A program made the position numbers and the translations under genes. DNA of 64,000 nucleotides, taken from assembly GCA_934096125.1 (NCBI GenBank), contig CAKOLB010000001.1, positions 149,842 to 213,841 on the forward strand, written 5' to 3'. The DNA comes from an uncultured Bacilli bacterium (GTDB taxonomy: Bacteria > Bacillota_I > Bacilli_A > RF39 > UBA660). This document shows, piece by piece, positions 27,905 through 35,729 of the stretch. Numbering within the stretch: position 1 is the first letter of the stretch; each line of letters begins with the position of its first letter. The notes beneath the pieces were generated by a model that ran no database searches, was not told where the DNA came from, and worked only from the letters and a program-made list of their open reading frames with translations.

Positions 27905-30013
27905 TTATTCTACGGAAATATTTTCATCTATCATAAAATTATCTTGGATATAAGTTATTTTTAAAGTATTTCCAGAGACAGTATACTTAATTTCTTTACT
28001 AAAGTCTTTCCCTGGCAAAACAACATTTGACTTAAACAAATTATCTTTAGAATTGTATTTATATACACCAATTTTATTATTATCATCAACACTTATATAG
28101 AAATTATTTTCCATTATAATGTACTTAAATACCCCACTTACTACTTTTCCATCTAAACTATATACTTGGTATGCAGCATCAGATGATTTTACCTTAATAT
28201 GATTATTTTTATATTCTACGATCTCACTAGTAGTACTAACATTTGGAGTAAGCTCACTTCCCTTACTATCATAAAGGTGATATGTTCCATCCCCTCTTTT
28301 AATTAGGATATTATCTTGCAAATAGGAAATAGAGCTATTTAAAACATTTGCCACTTTATCTTTAAAAGGAATAACGCCCTGAACTGAATCTTTGGTGACA
28401 TTGATAAGCCCATAAGAATCACTAGTATTCTTAGCAAAAATATAAGTCCCTGCCGTATCAACAAAACTAATTGCATCACTACTATGATATAAAGCATCTA
28501 CTTCTTTATAAGTAGCTAACTTTTTTTTGTTAGTTAAATCCCATAAAACGATATTATCATTACTATTTGGTTTTTTAGTATCTACTATAAAAATAAATCT
28601 ATTATTAAATATTGGTAAGTAACTATTAATAAGTTCTTCTCCTGGTTTCATAATATTACTTTCTTTAGCAATATAGCAGTTTGAAAAAGCATTATCACCA
28701 GTAACAGAGTTAGCATAACTACAACTATAACTACCTAAAAGATTTGTTTTTTCACTATCACTAAAGATATAAAGTTTCCCACTAAAATAGCTAACATATG
28801 GCATAGTTTTATTAACAGCACCTTCTTCTAAGTTAATATTTATTTTTTCACTACCAATTTCTAGTTGCATTTTATTATTTAAAATACTTACACCATAACT
28901 TTTCTTTCTTTCAACTTCCTTTTTCGTCTTCTCATTAATTATAATCTTTTCATCATAATCATCACTACTTATTTTAATGCCATCAATATTCATCGGAGCA
29001 CCATCTTTATCAAAGATATACATTTTTCCATCATTTATCGCAATTATATAACTATCTGTAAAACTTACATAATCAAAAGTTTGATTTATTTTAAGTACTC
29101 CATCATAACCATAAACTTCTCTTTTATCTTTATTAAGCACACTTATATTTTGACTATCAAAACTCATAATCTTTCCAGAAACTTCATGACTTTTGATTTT
29201 TCCATCAAAATCTATGAGAAAATAGTTATTATTATCACCTGCAATTAAAAAGTCAGTATCAGCTATATATCCTAAATAATCATAAGAAGAGTTAAAGACC
29301 TCATCTACTTTGGAAGAAGATAAATCAAGTAAGTTATATCCTTTATCCCCTAAAACAATGACATTATTTTTCCCAGCTTCTAATATTTTTTCATAACTAT
29401 CAATCTCTTTTTTCTGATCTATATCATATAAAGTTACATTTTCCATATTCTCTTTTTTATTATCATATACAAAAACATATCTTTCTTTAAATATATCACT
29501 AACAAGATTTACACTTTTACCATTTTCATATACCATTTTTGGTCCATCAAACTCATTATTCACGCTATAATATGCAACATAACACAAATCCTCATCTTTA
29601 TTTTTACATTCATATCTTCCAAGTTCCTTTTTATTTTCATTTAAAAAGACTAAACTTCCATCTTCATACCGGTAATTTTCTTTTTCAATCACTACTTTTG
29701 GTTCAGCCGCAGGCGTTTTATCATCCTTAATAACAATAAAATATACAAGTAAACCTATAATAAGTAAAATTAAAACTATTAAAGATACTGAGATAATAAT
29801 CTTTTGCTTTTTTGATAAACTTTGCCATTTATCCTTTAACTTTTTAAAAACATTATCTTTCTTTGGCTTTTTCTCCTTTTCTTTTACTTCTTCCTCTTTT
29901 TCTTCTTTATCATAAAGAGAGTTACTGGCCTCAATGTTTTCATCTATTTCCACAATTTCATTCGATGGCTCTTCATCCATTTTCTCTATTTCTTTAAGAA
30001 AATCATCTTCCAT
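27905..30013 (-). CDS. Large single-pass membrane protein with internal repeat
   Basis: 702 residues: an acidic then lysine-rich cytoplasmic N-terminus of about 75 residues, one membrane helix (IIISVSLIVLILLIIGLLVY), and a long outside part. Two copies of a module are visible, one starting LGRYECKNKDEDLCYVAYYS and one LGSYSCSYANSVTGDNAFSN, each with two cysteines, then a V-T/V-LWD-type strand and KK-x-x-x-Y. It resembles WG or beta-propeller repeats but I cannot name a family. The start is ATG at 30011-30013 after GGAGGTTAG. It begins 16 bases after the HPt-REC gene, so it may be part of that operon. Confidence 0.6.
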   Translation of the reverse strand: MEDDFLKEIEKMDEEPSNEIVEIDENIEASNSLYDKEEKEEEVKEKEKKPKKDNVFKKLKDKWQSLSKKQKIIISVSLIVLILLIIGLLVYFIVIKDDKTPAAEPKVVIEKENYRYEDGSLVFLNENKKELGRYECKNKDEDLCYVAYYSVNNEFDGPKMVYENGKSVNLVSDIFKERYVFVYDNKKENMENVTLYDIDQKKEIDSYEKILEAGKNNVIVLGDKGYNLLDLSSSKVDEVFNSSYDYLGYIADTDFLIAGDNNNYFLIDFDGKIKSHEVSGKIMSFDSQNISVLNKDKREVYGYDGVLKINQTFDYVSFTDSYIIAINDGKMYIFDKDGAPMNIDGIKISSDDYDEKIIINEKTKKEVERKKSYGVSILNNKMQLEIGSEKININLEEGAVNKTMPYVSYFSGKLYIFSDSEKTNLLGSYSCSYANSVTGDNAFSNCYIAKESNIMKPGEELINSYLPIFNNRFIFIVDTKKPNSNDNIVLWDLTNKKKLATYKEVDALYHSSDAISFVDTAGTYIFAKNTSDSYGLINVTKDSVQGVIPFKDKVANVLNSSISYLQDNILIKRGDGTYHLYDSKGSELTPNVSTTSEIVEYKNNHIKVKSSDAAYQVYSLDGKVVSGVFKYIIMENNFYISVDDNNKIGVYKYNSKDNLFKSNVVLPGKDFSKEIKYTVSGNTLKITYIQDNFMIDENISVE

Positions 30014-30029
30014 AATTCTAACCTCCAAC

Positions 30030-30821
30030 TTATATTTTACTATTAATAGTTTTTTCTAGTATTCTTTTAACATCTCTTTCATTAAACGGTTTAAGTAAAA
30101 TATCAACAATTGGATATTTAAAAGCTTTTTCAATAGATTCTTTATCAGATACCCCTGTAATAATTGATATAGGTATTACTTTAAATAAATCACTTTTCTT
30201 ATAAAAATCAAGTACTTCAAATCCGTTTACATCTGGCATATTTAAATCAAGTAGCACTGCCTTTAAAGACTTCTTTTTTTCTTCATCGCTTAAGTAATCA
30301 ATTGCTTTCTTACCATCTTCTAAAGCCACAACATCAAAAGAATCGCCTAAAATCTTACCAATAAAATTACATATGATATTGGAGTCATCAACTACTAAAA
30401 TAACATTACTACTCTTTGTGATTTTACCATTTTCTCTTTTTGCATCATCTTCTATATAACCACCAACACCCATGTATTTCTTTACTAAATTAACAACTCT
30501 AGTTGCCTCGTTCATTAACTCATCAAAATGTTCAGTTACATAATACATATCATTAGCCTTACTTTTAAGTTCATGATCATACGCAATTTCGGCAAGTTTC
30601 TCAAATCCAAAATATTTAGCATCACTTTTTAAAGAGTGAACTAAAATAGCATAATTTGCCATATCTCCAATACTTTTAAAAGATTTTATCTTTTCAAGCT
30701 TCCCTGGCACTTCATTTAAGAATACTTCAAGCGTTTGGTCATAAGTTTCCATATCTCCAAAAAGTTCTAATGCCTTTTTTACATTCGCTCCATTATCAAT
30801 TAATATATTTACATCTTTCAT
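30030..30821 (-). CDS. HPt domain plus response-regulator receiver protein
   Basis: 263 residues. The N-terminal HPt domain has its phosphoacceptor in VHSLKSDAKYFGFEKLA (His62). A short charged linker leads to a receiver domain with the acidic pair VVDDSN, the phosphoacceptor LLDLNMPDVNG (Asp192), and a Lys in LLKPFN. There is no DNA-binding output domain. It overlaps the hybrid kinase gene by four bases, so the phosphate route His (kinase) to Asp (kinase REC) to His62 to Asp192 or another regulator is likely. Output probably by protein contact. Confidence 0.85.
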   Translation of the reverse strand: MKDVNILIDNGANVKKALELFGDMETYDQTLEVFLNEVPGKLEKIKSFKSIGDMANYAILVHSLKSDAKYFGFEKLAEIAYDHELKSKANDMYYVTEHFDELMNEATRVVNLVKKYMGVGGYIEDDAKRENGKITKSSNVILVVDDSNIICNFIGKILGDSFDVVALEDGKKAIDYLSDEEKKKSLKAVLLDLNMPDVNGFEVLDFYKKSDLFKVIPISIITGVSDKESIEKAFKYPIVDILLKPFNERDVKRILEKTINSKI

Positions 30822-32665
30822 ACATTTTCTCCTTTTTCATCACCCAAATATTTACTCACTATATCATTTAATTCTTCTTTATTTATTGGCTTAGCAAGAT
30901 AATCACTAAAACCACTTGCCAGATATTTTTCCCGCATTCCAGTTAAAGCATTGGCCGTTAGTGCTACCACTGGAGTATTAAACTTAGTAAACTCTTTCTT
31001 AACCTTTTGAAGTGTTTCCACTCCACTCATGCTCGGCATCATGTCATCTAGAAAAATTAAATCATAACTTTTCCCCTCTTTTATCTTATCAATCATTAGA
31101 AAACCACTTAAAACACAATCTACATCTAGTTCATAACTTTCCAAAAGTCTTTCTGCAACTTTCAAATTTATCTTATTATCATCAACTATTAAAACCCTTT
31201 TATTTTTATATGTCTTCTTCACTTCTTCAGGTTGCTTTTTCATAAGCTTTATATGAGGATTTGCCACTATCTTTTGGTCTATTGATATAGTAAACTTTGA
31301 ACCCTTACCATAAACACTTTGCACAACTATCTTCCCATGCATCATATCCACAAGTTTTTTAGTTATCGCAAGACCTAGACCAGTTCCTTCAATAGTTATA
31401 TTTTCTTCTAAGTCTAGTCTTTCAAACTTATTAAAAAGTTTATCTATATTTTCAGTCTTAATACCCATACCAGTATCTTCAACACTTATTATTAATCTTT
31501 CCACATCATCTTTACGTACCCCATGTATCTTTAAATCAATAAATCCCTCTTTCGTATACTTAACAGCATTAGTTAAAATATTAACACCTATTTGCTTCAT
31601 TCTAGCTTGATCTCCAAAAAGAACCTTTGGAATACTTTCATCCAAGCTATATTTAAACTCAATATTTTTTCCAGTAAGCCTTCCTTTTGTAAGAGTAACT
31701 AGTTCATCAAATACCTCATCAATACTATACTCATTATCGATTATCTCTAATTTACCAGCCTCAATCTTTGATATATCCAAAATACCATTAACAATCTCTA
31801 ACAAATTATTACTAGCCATTATTATATCAGCCACTTCATCTTTGGACTTCTTCGATAACTTCTTATCTTCTAAAAGCAAATTACTAAAACCAACAATTGC
31901 ATTAAGTGGCGTTCTTATCTCATGGGACATACTTGATAAAAATTCAGTCTTCGCACTATTAGCTTTTTCCGCTTGATCTTTTGCCATATTTAGCTCTTCA
32001 ATTAGTAAAACATCAGGATTTTCAATTGTAAAATACATAAACAAGGTAATAAATGCCATGATGCACGATAAAATATTAAGTCCTGGCTCAAAAGTTCTAA
32101 TAACAACGCAAAGCCCCATTAAAAGAACTAAAGAAAAAAGAGGCATAATCTTCTTGATAGGGATATCTTTAAAATGTTTAACAGCAATACCTAACGCCAA
32201 AAATAAATTAGCACCATAAATAACTGTGACAAAATCTGCTCCTAGACCATAAGAATACATTATATTATTTTCATGATAATAGTGAAGCGGTGCAATACTT
32301 ATCACAAACAAACTTATTATGTATATTATTATCTCTGTCTTAGTAAGGTTATATAAAAGTTTTTTCTCAGATTTTTGGGTAAGAGATATACTAAACATAT
32401 AAACACTAAAAAACATATTCCACACAAGCAAGGAAAAAAGAAATAATCTACTAACCAAAGCTGCCAGCCAAGGAATTTCATCTGCTAAACTAATCGTTCC
32501 AAAACAACCAAGTTCTAAAACTAAATTAGCAAAATTGGCCCAAAGAAGAAATTTATATAAATTTGTTTCGTGATAATTAAAATGGGGTTTAGAAAAGAAC
32601 ACCAACATAACTAAAACACTATAAACTAAACTACATACAACTAGGGATATACCTACATACATCAT
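30818..32665 (-). CDS. Membrane hybrid histidine kinase (copy 1)
   Basis: 615 residues. About six or seven membrane helices fill residues 1-215; then HisKA with SSMSHEIRTPLNAIVGF (His248), HATPase with VNILTNAVKYTKEG, EDTGMGIK and GTGLGLAIT, and a C-terminal receiver with LIVDDNKIN and LIFLDDMMP (Asp540). It has no HPt of its own; the next gene supplies one. An extended -10 site TGTTATACT lies about 30 bases upstream. It is closely related to the kinase at 35730-37493 (shared ENPDV, KTEFLS, MSHEIRTPLNA blocks). The stimulus is not apparent. Confidence 0.92.
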   Translation of the reverse strand: MMYVGISLVVCSLVYSVLVMLVFFSKPHFNYHETNLYKFLLWANFANLVLELGCFGTISLADEIPWLAALVSRLFLFSLLVWNMFFSVYMFSISLTQKSEKKLLYNLTKTEIIIYIISLFVISIAPLHYYHENNIMYSYGLGADFVTVIYGANLFLALGIAVKHFKDIPIKKIMPLFSLVLLMGLCVVIRTFEPGLNILSCIMAFITLFMYFTIENPDVLLIEELNMAKDQAEKANSAKTEFLSSMSHEIRTPLNAIVGFSNLLLEDKKLSKKSKDEVADIIMASNNLLEIVNGILDISKIEAGKLEIIDNEYSIDEVFDELVTLTKGRLTGKNIEFKYSLDESIPKVLFGDQARMKQIGVNILTNAVKYTKEGFIDLKIHGVRKDDVERLIISVEDTGMGIKTENIDKLFNKFERLDLEENITIEGTGLGLAITKKLVDMMHGKIVVQSVYGKGSKFTISIDQKIVANPHIKLMKKQPEEVKKTYKNKRVLIVDDNKINLKVAERLLESYELDVDCVLSGFLMIDKIKEGKSYDLIFLDDMMPSMSGVETLQKVKKEFTKFNTPVVALTANALTGMREKYLASGFSDYLAKPINKEELNDIVSKYLGDEKGENV

Positions 32666-32691
32666 CGCATATACACCTCTACTTTACAAAT

Positions 32692-32700
32692 AGTATAACA
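32692..32700 (-). promoter_or_regulatory. Extended -10 promoter of hybrid kinase copy 1
   Basis: Minus-strand TGTTATACT with no good -35 box, about 30 bases from the start codon. Confidence 0.45.
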
Positions 32701-32726
32701 CTAATTAGGAAAAAACTAAAGAAAAT

Positions 32727-34457
32727 TTATAAGCGTACCCTTTTTAATCTTGGATACTTCTCTTTGTTAAGTTCTTCCATCTTAGCTGTATCCACTTTTC
32801 CAATTGGAGTTCTTGGATATTCCTCAACAAAACAGTAATCACTTGGAACTTGATAATCAGCCAGTTTATTTATGCATTCTTTTTTAATAATCTCAAGAAT
32901 TTCTGGAGCATTTTTTCGAGCTTCTTTCTTCAAAAGAATATTTGCTTGAGGCACAAAACCTTGAACATGAAAAATATCTGGCATGGCTACAACTTTGCAA
33001 CTTTCCACTTCCTCAAAAGAATTTATCACATTTTCAATAGGAAATGGAGGAACTTTAAATCCATCCGCTCTAACTATAACTCTTTTAAGTCTCCCACTAA
33101 CAAATAGTGCTCCATCTTCATCGATATAACCTAAATCACCTGAATGAAGCCATATTTTTCCATCACTATGCTTACATAATACTTTTTTAGTCTCTTCCTC
33201 ATTATTAAGATATTTTATCATCATACTAGGACTTGTTAAACATATTTCTCCGAGTTCATTTGTACCAAGTTCTTCATTCTTATCATCAATGCTAAATATA
33301 CCAACGTTATTATGCAAAAAAGGAATACCTACACTACCTATTTTATTACTGCCACAAAAAGATACTGTCGCTGCCGCACAAACCTCAGTAAGCCCATATC
33401 CTTTTATAACACTCATATTAGCATTATGTTCTTTAAAAAATCTATTTACTTCCATCTCTAAAGATATATCCATGGAGTCACCTCCAACACCTGCTAAAAC
33501 CCACTTAGAAAAATCATAACCATCTAATTTGTCACTATGAATTAGTGTTTCATAATGTAGGGGCACTCCCGCAAAGTTATTTGGATCATACTTTAGTATT
33601 AATTCATCTATTTTCTCTGGCTGAAACACTGGAACTTCAATAACACTCATTCCTACTACAAGAGGAAGATGAAGACCATTACCAACCCCATAAGCTATAA
33701 AAGGAGGCATAATATTTAACCACTTTTGGTCTCTTGTAAACTTTAAATCAGAAATAATAAAGTGATGAGCAATCATATTAATCGCATAATTTGATAGTAA
33801 AACTCCCTTTGGAATACCTGTTGTTCCTCCCGTATGCTCAACTACCACTGGATCTTCCTTTTTGCATGGTGTAAAAGTATCATCTAAATAGAGTTTTCCC
33901 ATCTCTAGAAAGGTTGAATAATTAACTTCTATAGTTTTCTTATTATTAACACTTTGACTCTCTTCGACCTTTTCTTGATGAACTAAATTAACTTTAACTA
34001 AAGTCTTAACATTTAAATAAGGCAGAGAATAATATATTTTTTCAATAATATTATCAAGCACAAACACAATCTTCGAATCAACCTCTTGAATATAATGCTC
34101 AATGCTTTCTGCACTACTACGTACATCAATCATATTAGCAACTGCCCCAATTTTACTAGCAGCATATAATAAATAAACAGACTCTGGTGTACTTGGTATA
34201 CATACACTTATAATATCCCCCTTTTGCACTCCACAAGCCTTTAATGCTTTCGCTGCAGCTTCAATATTATCAAATAATTCTTTATATGTTATTTTTTCTT
34301 CATTATATATTAATGCAACGTTTGCAGGATAATCTTTATTACTTTCATATATTGCTTCATATATACTTCCATCAAACGGAAGGCTTTCTTTAGCTTCCTT
34401 GCTATAGTACTTTAGCCAAGATCTTTCTTGACTAGGTTTCAACTTATTATTTTCCAT
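32727..34457 (-). CDS. Acyl-CoA synthetase / AMP-binding ligase
   Basis: Activates a carboxylic acid, probably a fatty acid, with ATP to the acyl-adenylate and then thioester. The 576 residues have the adenylation motif VEHTGGTTGIPKGVL, VIKGYGLTEVC, YLHSGDLGY-type GKIWLHSGDLG, and the C-terminal PRTPIGKVDT containing the catalytic lysine region. No membrane helix. It is flanked by two histidine-kinase/HPt modules in the same direction and its start is preceded by GAAAGGAAG and a hairpin-bearing leader. Chain length and acceptor (CoA or ACP) cannot be told. Confidence 0.9.
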   Translation of the reverse strand: MENNKLKPSQERSWLKYYSKEAKESLPFDGSIYEAIYESNKDYPANVALIYNEEKITYKELFDNIEAAAKALKACGVQKGDIISVCIPSTPESVYLLYAASKIGAVANMIDVRSSAESIEHYIQEVDSKIVFVLDNIIEKIYYSLPYLNVKTLVKVNLVHQEKVEESQSVNNKKTIEVNYSTFLEMGKLYLDDTFTPCKKEDPVVVEHTGGTTGIPKGVLLSNYAINMIAHHFIISDLKFTRDQKWLNIMPPFIAYGVGNGLHLPLVVGMSVIEVPVFQPEKIDELILKYDPNNFAGVPLHYETLIHSDKLDGYDFSKWVLAGVGGDSMDISLEMEVNRFFKEHNANMSVIKGYGLTEVCAAATVSFCGSNKIGSVGIPFLHNNVGIFSIDDKNEELGTNELGEICLTSPSMMIKYLNNEEETKKVLCKHSDGKIWLHSGDLGYIDEDGALFVSGRLKRVIVRADGFKVPPFPIENVINSFEEVESCKVVAMPDIFHVQGFVPQANILLKKEARKNAPEILEIIKKECINKLADYQVPSDYCFVEEYPRTPIGKVDTAKMEELNKEKYPRLKRVRL

Positions 34458-34481
34458 ATTCTACTTCCTTTCTTTATATAA

Positions 34482-34531
34482 AAAATATAAAAGCATAACG
34501 CTTTATAAGCGTCCAATAGCTTTTATATTTT
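34482..34531. terminator. Nested inverted repeat in the leader of the acyl-CoA ligase
   Basis: Perfect 13-bp outer arms AAAATATAAAAGC (34482-34494) and GCTTTTATATTTT (34519-34531) enclose a second perfect 6-bp hairpin (34498-34503 with 34507-34512). T-rich on both sides, so it can terminate in either direction. It lies 25 bases ahead of the ligase start codon, so it can work as the terminator of the upstream kinase operon, as an attenuator, or both. Confidence 0.7.
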
Positions 34532-34616
34532 TTATTATAATTAATAAGTTACTAAAAAGGTTAAAGAAAGATACTTTAATTTTCTTAAAACAATTATATC
34601 GTGAAAATATTTCCAT
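34503..34616 (-). CDS. Possible 37-residue leader peptide or small membrane protein
   Basis: ATG at 34614-34616 after a good site (AGGTGGGAAGTT), encoding MEIFSRYNCFKKIKVSFFNL then FSNLLIIIKNIKAIGRL. It is basic with a hydrophobic stretch. Its TAA lies in the inner stem of the nested hairpin. An extended -10 box TGATAAAAT lies 24 bases upstream of the ATG. It could be a leader peptide coupled to attenuation of the ligase gene, or a small membrane protein. No family recognised. Confidence 0.4.
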   Translation of the reverse strand: MEIFSRYNCFKKIKVSFFNLFSNLLIIIKNIKAIGRL

Positions 34617-34674
34617 AACTTCCCACCTAACCTAGCTTCATTTTATCATATCAATTTAATAAAAAAAAGATACT

Positions 34675-35721
34675 TTACTCATTTTTATATCTTTTTCTTA
34701 TCAAATAATTATCATCCCCTGGCATATGAGCAATACTTTGCCATGCATATTCCAGTTTTAAGATAGATTTAATTATATTCTTATCTTTAAAATAGACAGC
34801 TTCTTCCATAATACAGGTATTCTTAGCTTTACAAAAAGCAACTGGTATCACCGGTATATTAAATTTATTTGCAATTTCATACATTTCTTGTAAGATGCGA
34901 GCGTCTTCATTTGAAAAAACTACAATATCTCTTTTTTCTTTTAAGGCATCTGCTACTCTAGGCCCTAACTTTACTCCATTATTTAAATCAGGAATAACTC
35001 CATTTAAAATAATCCAAAAACCTAATAAGGTATTATAAAGATATGGTAAACTTCCTGTAACTAAATAAGCATTCTTACGTATTCTTGTGTTAAGATTTAA
35101 ATAATCATCTTGCACACTTCCATCAAATGCCCAAATCACCGAATTTTTTAAATCTCTTTTCCAAATATAGCTTTCTAATGATTTTAGAACATTATCATCA
35201 TCTTTAACACTAGTATTTAATAAATAGCCAAAATTTTTAACCATATACTCAAAATATTTCGATTCTTGAAAATCTCCTAGTAAGTCAAAAGAAGAATTAA
35301 TATAACCCTCATCCAGTAAATACTGAAGAGGAGTTTTTTGTCCTTTCTTCATAACATTTAAATTTCTCTCTAAATAATTTCTAACTACTAGCATTACCTC
35401 ATTCAAACATTTTTGAATATTTATATATTCTTCTAAAGCTTTTTGTTTTTGATTTGAAAAAGCATAAGTCTTACTTGTCAAAACTACATCAGCTAAAGTT
35501 TCAAACCCCATTTTCCTAGTTTCTTCTTCAAAAAGATGAAGAACTATGGCATAATCAGCTAAATCCTTAATATTTTTTTTGCTTTCTAGTTTTCCCTTGA
35601 AGTTTTTTAAATGTTCCCAAAAAACTTCCAGTTCTTGATTAAACTCTTCAGGCGAACCAAAACCCTCAAGAACATTTTTATCAAATCCTTTAAACTCTTT
35701 TAAAAATTGCAAATCTTTCAT
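34675..35721 (-). CDS. HPt-like protein with a degenerate acyltransferase-like C-terminal domain
   Basis: 348 residues. The first 120 align with the HPt domain of the 30030-30821 protein, and the histidine is again residue 62 (IVLHLFEEETRKMGFETLA), although the usual K-S residues after it are lost. The C-terminal half does not contain a receiver. Its layout (AFDGSVQDD near 198, LLGFWIILNGVIPDL near 232, IVVFSNEDAR near 266, NKFNIPVIPVAF near 286) matches in order the NHxSxxD, GxIPxDR, FPEG and PxVPV blocks of PlsC-type acyltransferases, with the catalytic His replaced by Asp. Eight bases after the kinase gene. A pseudo-acyltransferase reading is inference. Confidence 0.5.
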   Translation of the reverse strand: MKDLQFLKEFKGFDKNVLEGFGSPEEFNQELEVFWEHLKNFKGKLESKKNIKDLADYAIVLHLFEEETRKMGFETLADVVLTSKTYAFSNQKQKALEEYINIQKCLNEVMLVVRNYLERNLNVMKKGQKTPLQYLLDEGYINSSFDLLGDFQESKYFEYMVKNFGYLLNTSVKDDDNVLKSLESYIWKRDLKNSVIWAFDGSVQDDYLNLNTRIRKNAYLVTGSLPYLYNTLLGFWIILNGVIPDLNNGVKLGPRVADALKEKRDIVVFSNEDARILQEMYEIANKFNIPVIPVAFCKAKNTCIMEEAVYFKDKNIIKSILKLEYAWQSIAHMPGDDNYLIRKRYKNE

Positions 35722-35729
35722 ACCTTCTC

